Shown one piece after another: positions 55,372 to 64,000 of a stretch of 64,000 nt of DNA (the first letter of the stretch is position 1; each line of letters opens with the position of its first letter). The DNA comes from Talpa occidentalis (taxonomy: Eukaryota; Chordata; Mammalia; Eulipotyphla; Talpidae), in assembly GCF_014898055.3 (NCBI RefSeq), contig NW_023601433.1, positions 84,887,106-84,951,105 on the forward strand, written 5' to 3'. Under the pieces are notes generated by a model, which was given only the letters and a program-made list of their open reading frames with translations, was not told the origin of the DNA and made no database searches. The translations under genes and the position numbers were made by a program.

Positions 55372-58011
55372 TTATGAGGCCACTGGTGCTAGTGGTGCCT
55401 CTGGTGCTTGTGGTGGTGCCTCAGGTGGGGCTTCTGGTGGTGCCTCAGGTGGGGAGCTCTCTGCTGGTGGGGGTGCCTCTCCTGGTTGGGGAGCCTCTGC
55501 TGGTGGGAGAACCTCCCCTGGTGGGGGTGCATCTTTTGATACCCTTTCTTTTTCTTCGCCTTCTGAACCCTCTAGTAGCTCTTTGGAGCTACTGGTCACC
55601 TCGGAGCTTTCCGCTGAGGGGGTTACTGGGCTGTCTACTGAGTCAACTCCAGTCCTTAAGCATAGGAAAATGCATAAAAGATACACTATTACAAAAAGAA
55701 GTGCAGGAATTATGTAAATTGCCAAATGAACATAGTCAATATTTTCTATGCTTTTAAAATTCTTGGTAACATTACTTGTACTTTCACTTTCAGTAGTTGA
55801 CTTGCCAGGAGGGCCGCTGTCCACACTCCCCCCATACCCTCGATGTTTGCAGTCAGGGGGGTGGTAGCCATAGTCACAATGGCAGTGCCTTAAGTTGTTG
55901 CAAATCCCATTCCCATTACACATTGACTCTGGCTCACAGTCATAGTGGAGCACCGTGTGTTCACTGCAGGTGGAATTCACGCAGACTTTGTTAGGAGCAC
56001 AGTGAGTGCCCGCGTGCACCTCTCCGTCATCAGGGATGTCGGTGGTGCCATAGGCGTCCATGCTCCAGCAGAAGTCTTCTTCATGAGGAACCTGGATCAC
56101 TGTATGCTGGGGTTTGATTGGCGGGAGCTGTCTGACTCCAGTGCATATGAGTTTCCCGCAAAATACGTTGTCATCCTGACACTTGACGTAGGGTTGATCA
56201 GCTGCCTTGGGTCGGCCACAGTTGCCAAACCGGTTCCCTTGGCTGTTCATTGCCGTGTAGCACTCCTCTGGGGCAGACCTTGCAGCATTCCCGTATATGT
56301 TCATGCACTGATTGTTAGGGTTCCTGCACTGACCTCCAACACAGTAGTAGACTATGTCACACAAAGTGCCATCTTGCTTATACCTGTTGGCCGGGCACAC
56401 TTCAGAGGTGCCATCACAATACTCTGGGAGGTCACACTCTCCCGAAGCAGGACGGCAGGTGAATCCCTTGCTCCTATAGAGACAATTAACACAGCAGAGT
56501 CCCTGGCTACACAGGGCGTTGGTCCTCAGCTGACACGTGGAGTCGCAACACGGGTGATTGCTACAGTCAGGCCCACAGTCACACTGCTCTCCATCATCCA
56601 GCACACCGTTTCCACAGCGGTAATCCCTACGCCTGCGGCCTTTGTGCTGAGGCTTGTTAAACAGGCAGGCCCCTTTCTGTCCGTGGAGGAACTGGTAGTA
56701 GTAGTCGGAGCTGCAGTTGCTAAAGCCACTTTCTTTGGTGACATTTTCATGCATGAGGCAAAAGTGCTGGTCCTCACAGATGCAGGCCGAGTGGTCATGC
56801 TCAATACCCAAGTTGTGCCCAAGCTCGTGCACCATGAGTGCAGCAGACAGGAGGGCATCTTCGTGATGGAAGGATTCAACAGCTGCCGCAAACTCCCTCG
56901 AACAGGCACCACTGAGAAATGCCCGCCCCGTGGCCTCTCCAGGGTGATGCCCGACGATCATGTGGGCGACGTCATGCTTCACACGAGGGAAGAGCTCCTC
57001 TTGTCTCCACCTATTGAAATTCCCGAGTGCAACTGCCAAGTCCTCAGGCACCTCTACGAGGTCGCCCTCGGTCCACAGCTCCATCCCAGCCAGCACCACC
57101 TGTGTGTTAATCCCCCTGGTGAAGCTGTTGGCCAGAGCAATGACGTCCATTACTCTCCGCACCGCCTCGGTGACGTTACTGCCCCACGTCTGGAAGCACT
57201 GGTTGGTGACCACCACGAACATCTCCACGTACTTGGTGTGTGACCACAGGGAGGACGGTGTGTGCGGGCTGTGAGGCTTCCTGCTCCTTTGTTGCTGGCT
57301 GGCCAGCGCCGACGCTGACGCCGACGCCACTGGGCTGTCTTGGGAAGTGACACTGCAGGAGACTCGCGTTTGCTGTGCCAGGGTGTACAGCACATGTTGA
57401 GACCGTTTTGGAGGCTCCATGGGCTCAATGCCATAGGCTTTCCCCTCCTTAATCAGGATGCCCCTGAGGCCTGAACAGGTGTTCACAGAAACGAAAGAAC
57501 CCGGGACGCCTTCTATGTAGCCTTGGTAGTGACAGTCCCGGGAGCTGAAAGGCATTTCTCGCCCCAGGACACCACTGTGGTAGCTGAAGACCGGAAAGTG
57601 ACTCACAAAATAATCTCTCTCCACCGTCAGGCGAATCAGCTGCTTCTGGCCCTGCATAGACAGCACATAGGCTGCCTCTTCCAGCGGGTCTCCCCGCCCC
57701 TCCACCGGCAGCATCGTGGGGGTGACTATTTCATAGGGAGAGTCCCGTGCCGATCCCCGGTCACAGTACAAGCTGGGCAGGAGAATCACTAGCAGTGCCA
57801 GCATGATCCCCCACCTGACACAGGCAGGCCGTGGCTCTGGCCCTAAGCTCAGGACCTTTTTTTGCGGAGCCCAAGTCTGGAACTTTATCTCGGTGTCCTT
57901 CAAGGTCTGCTGGGTTTTCTGTGGAGAAGGCAGTGCAGAGGCAGAGTCTGTCACAGAAGCTGCCACTGACAGTCCTGGTGAGTCAGTTGATGATGCAGGG
58001 CCTGCGTCCAT
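55372..58011 (-). CDS. ADAM1: ADAM1 (fertilin alpha) right copy, intronless
   Basis: Encodes 879 residues from the ATG at 58011, or 810 from the Met before the signal peptide (57804). Residues 1-394 of the shorter form are identical to the left copy, including HELGHNLGIEHDH and the RRRR site. From the disintegrin domain on it differs: CGNGVLDDGEQCDCG, GECDLPEYCDGTSEVC, a cysteine-rich domain, an EGF-like fold near 629-652, and a transmembrane segment near 690-716. The cytoplasmic tail is rich in Pro, Glu and Ala, with PPEAPPEAPPEAPPQAPEAP-type repeats. The role is as for the left copy: partnering with ADAM2 in testis and sperm. Its upstream ATG at 58011 is absent from the left copy (ACA there), so the start is uncertain. 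Divergent ectodomains in two open copies suggest distinct roles, as for mouse ADAM1a and ADAM1b. Confidence 0.92.
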   Translation of the reverse strand: MDAGPASSTDSPGLSVAASVTDSASALPSPQKTQQTLKDTEIKFQTWAPQKKVLSLGPEPRPACVRWGIMLALLVILLPSLYCDRGSARDSPYEIVTPTMLPVEGRGDPLEEAAYVLSMQGQKQLIRLTVERDYFVSHFPVFSYHSGVLGREMPFSSRDCHYQGYIEGVPGSFVSVNTCSGLRGILIKEGKAYGIEPMEPPKRSQHVLYTLAQQTRVSCSVTSQDSPVASASASALASQQQRSRKPHSPHTPSSLWSHTKYVEMFVVVTNQCFQTWGSNVTEAVRRVMDVIALANSFTRGINTQVVLAGMELWTEGDLVEVPEDLAVALGNFNRWRQEELFPRVKHDVAHMIVGHHPGEATGRAFLSGACSREFAAAVESFHHEDALLSAALMVHELGHNLGIEHDHSACICEDQHFCLMHENVTKESGFSNCSSDYYYQFLHGQKGACLFNKPQHKGRRRRDYRCGNGVLDDGEQCDCGPDCSNHPCCDSTCQLRTNALCSQGLCCVNCLYRSKGFTCRPASGECDLPEYCDGTSEVCPANRYKQDGTLCDIVYYCVGGQCRNPNNQCMNIYGNAARSAPEECYTAMNSQGNRFGNCGRPKAADQPYVKCQDDNVFCGKLICTGVRQLPPIKPQHTVIQVPHEEDFCWSMDAYGTTDIPDDGEVHAGTHCAPNKVCVNSTCSEHTVLHYDCEPESMCNGNGICNNLRHCHCDYGYHPPDCKHRGYGGSVDSGPPGKSTTESESTSNVTKNFKSIENIDYVHLAIYIIPALLFVIVYLLCIFLCLRTGVDSVDSPVTPSAESSEVTSSSKELLEGSEGEEKERVSKDAPPPGEVLPPAEAPQPGEAPPPAESSPPEAPPEAPPEAPPQAPEAPLAPVAS
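55376..55540 (-). repeat. Coding Pro/Glu/Ala repeat region
   Basis: Imperfect repeats of GGTGCCTC and TGGTGGGGGTGC type on the + strand encode the Pro-Glu-Ala tail of the right ADAM1. It differs entirely from the Glu-Gly tail of the left copy. Confidence 0.85.
56622..57986. repeat. Homogenised ADAM1 tract, right copy
   Basis: Partner of 47944-49308. The left edge coincides with the codon after RRRRD. The right edge lies in the N-terminal extension, 5' of the Met that precedes the signal peptide. Confidence 0.95.
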
Positions 58012-58578
58012 CAGCGACAGCTCTCCTTGGCATTCCGAGTCTTAGGGGATCAGTTCCAGATATATGGGACACCGTTGAACTTGACTGATGTCCAGCTATG
58101 TCTTAGGAACTTTGGGCCTGTTTTCTTTTCTCATGTCTCTCTGTCATTTGACTCTCTTACCACTTCCCAGTAACAGCAGCTTTAATGCCTCTTGCCTATG
58201 TTTTCTTTACCCTCACACAGAGACAGTCCAACTAGAAGTCTATGGTGATTGAGTCAGTACTGTAATTCAGTTATCCTTTACTCAGCCCATGCCATACTAC
58301 TATAACCGTTAATCTTTGAAATCCAACATTCTGGAAGGAAGTTGGGGGAGGGAGGGAAAGGCATTCTTTGAGGATCTCTTTAAAGGACAATTTCTGTGTT
58401 GCCCACTGCCTCGTTTCTTCATTTCTGTACTACTCAAGTACTATTTCTCAGGCTGTTATCTTGTCAGTTCAAATATTTTTCCTTTAAATCAAAAAATTAT
58501 GTGATACACGAATTTTCTCCTATTAGCCTTTCTTCATAACAGATTAATTTAGGCATCTTAATATGTGTAATTCTTTTC
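58012..58578. other. 5' flank of right ADAM1
   Basis: Weak similarity to the left copy's flank persists for a few tens of bases (TCCAGATAT box), then is lost. Likely promoter and 5'UTR. No repeat was recognised. Confidence 0.4.
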
Positions 58579-58862
58579 CTTTTTTTGATAATATTTTTAT
58601 TTAACAAATGACTTTTTCTTTTTTTGTGTTGAAGATCTGAGATGTAGGCCAGAGATCCAGGGGCAGGAGTGTGTGAGAGGATTCGCCAGAGACAGAGTGG
58701 GGAGCAGAACGGGGGATCTACTGAAATACACTGCTGAGGGGAGCAGCAGATGAGACAGGAAAGGTCTGCAGCCCCATATGTGGGTCAGCTCCCTGGCCAG
58801 GGATCAAATTCAGGCCTTAGCAGTAATAGTGCTATGACATACCCCTGGGTCACCAGGGAAGC
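58579..58862 (-). repeat. tRNA-derived SINE, type B, diverged
   Basis: Degenerate copy with GTAATTCTTTTC-like flanks. The head is reduced to TCACCAGGGAAGCC. Confidence 0.82.
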
Positions 58863-61700
58863 CTGTAATTCTTTTCACCTAGAAAGTTTTCCAAAATCAT
58901 AAACAAGTGTTCAATCAGCTTTCGCCTAAGATAGATATTATAGGACAATGATTAAAGTTCTATTCCTCTCAATTGCTCCAACATAAGAACTCTGATTAAC
59001 CAGGTGGCTAGTTACCATTTCAATAAGAAAATAAATATGAACTCTACAAGAACTTTTAAAAAATTTTACCTCTGTGTAAAATGGAACTGTAATGCCTATG
59101 GAAGTCCTCACATTTGGCTTTAATATCCATTTCCTAGTACACAAATTTAAAGCCCCATATCCACATTCCTTGCCCAGTTATTGTTCTATGTATTAAGTAA
59201 GACTAAAATGACTCTATATTTTTGTCTTCATAATTTCATAGTAAGTCAAATGTTTATACTTTAGTCTTTAATATAAGAGCTAAGACTACAAATAACATTA
59301 AAAATGGGGAAATGTTCTAATTCAAGTGGGAATGTTATGATACCAGAAATCTCACATATGAGCATGAAAACAGATCAACTCATTAATTATCCCCAATATT
59401 ATTCCTAATACAGGTAAAATTTATCATTAGCATCTAGTGAAATTAATATTGTTGTATCACAAACCCATTTTAAAAACTACAGCAAAAAAGGTGAAATTAT
59501 TTCCAGCTGGAATGCTTTTCTCCTTGTATGATTGCTTTTCTCCTTCTCTTTAGTATGACAAAAGCCACTTGAAATTTTATAATTTGGAAGTTACTACAAA
59601 TTTAAGGGGATTCCCTATAACTGAGCCCAAGCAGGCAGAGCAATTAAGTTATTTGTGGGATAAAAAGAATCAAATCAATAATGAAAGAACACTTCTACTT
59701 CTTAAATAAAAATGACTTAAGAACTAGTTTTCGAGTTCTCAAACTGAAGCATTTTCAATACAGAAACCACACACACACACACACAAATATACAAGATCTA
59801 ATTTCATTTACATTATCTGACTTCTTTAACCAATAATCCAGTAACTCCCTCAACTATTCTCCAGTGAGTATCAATAAAACTCTATAAAAAGGCAGTTCCT
59901 CCTACCTATATATTTCAAACAATTTCTGACAGGTATTCTTTCATACACATACAATACAGTAGAAAGATACAAGTTGTTTTACATCAAGCAGATTTGTAAT
60001 TATGGCAAAGTCTGAAGGTAGCTGAGTGTTAATGGTTTTAGTGAGAATGGGATTAGCAAATCGTGGGAATACTGGAGACCAACCTGCTGCTCAAGAGAAC
60101 TGTTCTTACAGCATCAACTGTGTGCAAACACAGCATTAGAGACAGGCCAGCAGAGACAAGAACGGTTTTGTTTCACTTTCAGTTATGTGCAAATTTTGCT
60201 TAGTAACCTGACCATAATGTAAAAGGAGAATTTGCTATTTGCAACAAAGGAAGTCCACAAACAAAACTCTACTTTGAAGGTCGGTGCTAAATCTTTTGGG
60301 AGCTATTATTTGGTCAAGAAGCTCTGTCCAGGTAGAACCCACTTGTGAGTTACAAGAGATGGAGCACCCTCCAGGGAACTCACAAACTTCCAGCATGCTG
60401 TTGATCTGGACATGTCTGGGACAGCACTCATTGTGGGGGTCAGACTAATTCAGCCTGAAGGGACTGAAACATGGGCAGCTGTCACTCAGAGTAAACGGAA
60501 ATGTCCTTTTGGGTATTAAGACATCTATATGACAAATTCAAGAAGTTAATGGTAGAAAGGGCATGCTAGAAAGTTCCTTTGAAGAAAAAGAAGAGTAACA
60601 AATTTAATCACTGCTTTCCTTTCCCCAGTGAATACTGAACAAACCTTTGCCCTAAGAAAAAAACAAGTGTTTAGCTGTTTCTAGAACAAAAGATTCTAGA
60701 AACAAGTGCAGATTATTTCCTGAAATTGTAAGGGACTTGTGAGACTGCATTTTACTGATATACAGAATTATTTACTTCAACCCTTTAATTCAAATCTCAG
60801 ATAAATTTTCTCATCAGTCAATTGAGAAAATTTGGTTCTCTGCTGCCTAACTCTTTGATTTTGTCATGTTTAAAAGTACTGAATTATCCTTTATAGCGTA
60901 ACTATCCCTTATAGAGGAACCACTTATCCCAAGTAACATTTATCCAATAACTTAAGATAACTGAATCTTATCTGAAAAATTACCTTGAATTACAAATTTT
61001 CCAAGATAAAAGGGTACCAAAGCAATAAGGTAACTCTTAAAAGTAACTGTGTATTTTATCTTACACTCCCATGTCAGTCACACAGATACGGAGCATGCTC
61101 AGCAAAGTGGAGGAGTTAGAAAATAAAGTGAACTTTGTGGGGTCAATTTTGATTGAAGAGACTGTGACAGGAAAAAACTGAATAACTGAGCCTACTGATC
61201 CCTTTGCTTTACTCTCTGAATAGCCTATTAGCTCTTGTATATATCAACACAGGTACCCACCAAAAAGTGCTTTCCAAAAACCTCGTTTACAAATGTGCCC
61301 GTATGTACAATAGAAAACTAGAAAAGTAGTCGGGCTTGTTTTCCCTTGAAAAAGCTAACCCCTGGGCCAAAACCATACTTCTAAAAATGGAGGGTACATT
61401 CGCAAAAGAAATGCAGCCCCAAAGATACCACATGAAACTCAGAAGCATTACAAACAAAAAGGGGCTGCTTTAAGAGAAAAAAAAGACCTTACATGCTAAT
61501 CCAATAGTCCAGTTTTCATGACATGAAAAATTCTCAGAAAAGTCATCCCATAAAAGGGGAACCAGAAAAACAGAGAAAGGAAAAAAGCTGTGGAGCTTGG
61601 TGGGGGTTGCAGGGAAGGGAAAGGACAGAGTGGAGTATCAGGAGAGGGGAAACTGAAGCTGTGGTTAAAAGTAAAAAGAATTACCTCAAAAGAGATCCCT
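58863..61700. other. Repeat-poor sequence downstream of MAPKAPK5
   Basis: About 2.8 kb without a recognisable SINE or L1, unusual for this window. It may include MAPKAPK5 3'UTR or conserved non-coding DNA. A (CA)n microsatellite lies at 59768-59786. Confidence 0.4.
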
Positions 61701-61701
61701 A

Positions 61702-61997
61702 ATCATGCTCAGCGAAATAAGCCAAAAAGAAAAAGAAAAATACCGGATGGTCTCACTCATAGCAGGAATCTAGAAAACTTAAATAAGGGACCAGGAAAAT
61801 GAATAACTATAAGAAAGTGAAAATCAAAATCAACAAAAAACTATGAACCAGAGACACTTTTAGGGGGGCAGGGGCGGGAGGGGAGGGATTGGGGTCAGAA
61901 TGGGGGCGCTGCAATTGTATGGGGAATATAACAATAAAATTTATTATCTAAAAAAAAAAAAAAAAAATATAAAGGAATATTAAAAAAAAAAAAAAAA
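61702..61997 (+). repeat. Short 5'-truncated L1 insertion
   Basis: L1 3'UTR sequence (CTCAGCGAAATAAGCCAAAA start, CAATAAAATTTATTATCT near the end) with an A-run. A TATAAAGGAATATT block and a second A-run follow. AAAGAGATCCCTA flanks the unit on both sides. Confidence 0.9.
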
Positions 61998-62502
61998 GAG
62001 ATCCCTATTAGATTTAAGGAACCATTAATACCATTTAGCAAATGTGAGTCGGGGGAACCACTACCATTTTTCTCTGTGAAATCAGAGAAATGAAAGCTCA
62101 GTTTTCTGCCTTTGACACCAGGGCAGCGGGCATACTGTGAGGCCCAACAGGCAGTGTGCATTAAGGAGCCACAAAGATTTCTTGGCACCAGACTTCATCC
62201 CCAATAGTTCAGAAAGTAAATACACAGGGCAACTGAAACCAGATTCCACAGTACTTGTTTCAACTGTTTTACTAAGAAGAAAAGGTCAAAATAGCTTTAT
62301 GTCTACCACTAGCAAATCATTTTTATTACAAATGAAACAATCTTGCTTGACAGTATCATCTGTCATCTTACACACATGAGTAACACAGTCCTAATCATAT
62401 ATCTCTATGAACTGAGATTTTCTTAAAATGAACTACACTATTAGTAAATCCTGTATCTAAATCTATACAGCATTTTTAAGCACTGTGGAAATGAAATTAT
62501 GA

Positions 62503-62508
62503 TTTATT
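62503..62508 (-). terminator. MAPKAPK5: Possible poly(A) signal of MAPKAPK5
   Basis: AATAAA on the minus strand, 76 bp after the stop. It could serve a short 3'UTR; further signals downstream are possible. Confidence 0.3.
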
Positions 62509-62583
62509 AATTTACATAAAAATTACTTTATACATTAAAGAATAATTTTTCAAAATGTTAAAAAACAAAGTCTGACACTATCA

Positions 62584-62678
62584 TTATTGGGATTCATGGG
62601 ACGTAGTTTGTTCTTCTATCACTTGCTTCACAATTTCTGCCAGTTTTAGTCGATCTACTTTATCTGTGAATCCACGAC
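62584..62678 (-). CDS. MAPKAPK5: MAPKAPK5 last coding exon
   Basis: The minus strand shows a pyrimidine tract (CTCTCTTGTGTTTCAG) and then a 95-bp open exon. It encodes RGFTDKVDRLKLAEIVKQVI then EEQTTSHESQ and a TAA stop. This matches the extreme C-terminus that I recall for MAPKAPK5 (PRAK), a stress-activated Ser/Thr kinase downstream of p38 and the atypical kinases ERK3/ERK4. This exon holds only the tail after the kinase domain. Two bases at its start complete a codon split with the previous exon, which must lie beyond the right edge of the window. Orientation and position next to the ADAM1 copies match the mammalian 12q24 order. Confidence 0.88.
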
Positions 62679-62899
62679 CTGAAACACAAGAGAGAAAAAA
62701 AGTCAGTCTGGGAGATGACAGACTCTTGACAGGAACCAAATAAGGTATGCTAAAGTAGTCAAATTCACCCTTACCAGTGGAGGGACCATCCCCATTACTG
62801 CTGAAAACTAGTTCAGATTTTTCAGATAGCAATTTAGCAGTTCCATTAACCTGGCTATTGGATTAGCATCTAAAATCCAAAGTTCACTACTGTAGCATA

Positions 62900-63345
62900 G
62901 AAGGAAACCACAAAGAGGGATCTTTTTAATATATAAGTCTGACAAAAGGCTTTATCCACAATATATAAAGAACTCCTACACATCTATGAGAAAAATGGGC
63001 AAAAGTATAGGCACTTCCCAAAAGGAGAAATCTAAATGGCCAACATTTAAGATGTGTTTAACTTCATAAGTCACCAGGAAAGGCAAAGTAAAATGATATT
63101 ATAATACCCTACATACTAACCAGAATGACTAAAATTAAAAAGCTAGGCAGTAACAAGTGTTGATGTGGATGTAGAATAACCACAACCCTCAAATACTGCT
63201 GGTAGAAGTAGCCATTGGTACAATTATTACATTTTGAAAACCTGGTGGCAGTGCCTACTAAAGTCAAACAGATAACTATACCCGTGAACTAGCAATTCCA
63301 ATCCTAGACTTATACAAGATGAGTTCATCAAAATATAGCCATTTT
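62900..63345 (+). repeat. Old L1 ORF2 fragment
   Basis: Forward decayed L1 sequence (AATATATAAAGAACTCCTAC and CTGGTAGAAGTAGCCATTGG regions) in the last MAPKAPK5 intron. Confidence 0.7.
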
Positions 63346-63461
63346 ATTTCCTTTTCTATTGGCTGAATTTTTTAAACTAACTCTAGAAAATACCAAAAAA
63401 AACAATGTTAGTTATGAGAAGAATTTAAAAAAGTTTTCATGGAGGCATAATTAACAATCTA

Positions 63462-63732
63462 GGGCCTCCCTGGTGGTGCAGAGGATTGAGCACTGCACTG
63501 TGAAGCTGTCCGCAGCCTCTGCAGCACAGGTTCGATTCCCAGCTGGCCAGGGAGAAACCCACATGGCTTGGCAGACCTCTCCTGCCTCACCCACTGATCC
63601 CCTCAGCAGTGTCTTCAGTCTGTCTGCCTGTTCTGCTCCCTGCTTTCTCTGGTGAATTCTCTTGCCCTCCCATGCCTCTGACCTGTACCCCAGTTCTTAT
63701 ATATATAAATAAATAAATCTTAAAAAAAAAAC
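63462..63732 (+). repeat. tRNA-derived SINE, type B
   Basis: Full-length copy from GGGCCTCCCTGGTGGTGCAG to an ATAAATCTTAAAAA tail. It lies in the MAPKAPK5 intron. Confidence 0.93.
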
Positions 63733-63735
63733 CAC

Positions 63736-64000
63736 AATGCAGCATTATATATGTTTCAGGTGTACAACATAATGATTTGATATTTGTATATATTGCAAAA
63801 TGATCATCACAATGAGTCTAGTCAATATCCATCATCATAGAATATTAACAGAAGTACTATTCTTGTGATAAGAACTTTTAAAATTTGCTCTCTTAGCAAC
63901 TTTCAAATATGCAATACAGTATTATTAACTATCGTCACCATGCTGTATATTCCATCCCCAAAACTTATTTATCTTATACTGGAAATGTGTACATTTTAAC
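63736..64000. repeat. Old L1 3'UTR fragment
   Basis: Sequence in the style of ancient L1 3' regions (ATGTTTCAGGTGTACAACAT box). It runs off the window. Confidence 0.6.

Noticed and set aside
55945..57243. 432-codon open frame on the + strand, opposite the right ADAM1
   Set aside because: It is an antisense shadow of GC-rich coding sequence. The equivalent frame opposite the left copy is cut to 199 codons where the genes diverge, and the translation resembles nothing known.

Overview
This is a mammalian nuclear window: intron-containing genes with GT/AG junctions, a ribosomal-protein retrocopy, LINE-1 debris, an endogenous retrovirus, a mariner transposon and about 33 copies of one tRNA-derived SINE. 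There are no Alu, B1 or B2 elements, so it is not primate or rodent. The SINE body (tRNA-like head, GC-rich middle, (TAAA)n tail) suggests a laurasiatherian such as a bat or pangolin, but I cannot name the species.

The gene order identifies the locus. The 3' two-thirds of TMEM116 lies on the + strand (coding exons found from 23810 to 36458). Three fertilin-alpha-like ADAM1 copies lie on the minus strand: a decayed relic (about 38130-39595) and two intact intronless genes (46757-49126 and 55372-57804, open frames extending further 5'). The last coding exon of MAPKAPK5 is on the minus strand (62584-62678). As I recall it, this is the human 12q24 order MAPKAPK5 - ADAM1A - TMEM116, read in reverse; human ADAM1A is a pseudogene, while here two copies are open.

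Layout: 1-23800 is TMEM116 intron or upstream sequence with an RPL9 retropseudogene (2170-2895), a decayed gammaretrovirus-like provirus (minus strand, clearest at 8260-11615), a solo LTR (7804-8250), a mariner with a SINE inside it (11621-13175) and old L1 on the minus strand (13200-17590) cut by SINEs. 23810-36718 carries seven TMEM116 exons and a candidate poly(A) signal. 38130-39960 holds the ADAM relic, split by a SINE and followed by L1. 40690-45515 is L1 on the + strand. 46280-58020 holds the two ADAM1 genes, separated by L1, SINEs and unassigned sequence. 58865-62583 is largely repeat-poor sequence downstream of MAPKAPK5, probably including its 3'UTR.

The most notable signal is in the ADAM1 pair. 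The first 1365 bp of homology (47944-49308 against 56622-57986) differ at one synonymous base, whereas the rest of the coding region and the 3' flanks are strongly diverged. The border falls immediately after an RRRRD motif between the metalloprotease and disintegrin domains. The homogenised part is therefore the pro/metalloprotease region that is removed from mature fertilin alpha, and the diverged part is what stays on the sperm surface. Gene conversion is the simplest explanation.

In the SINE entries, type A means copies with an ACTGGGTACAGTCAGAAGCGCGG-like 3' part and a GAATTC box (more uniform, probably younger), and type B means copies with a CTGGGGTACAGGCCAGAG-like 3' part and a GGATTC box (more diverged).
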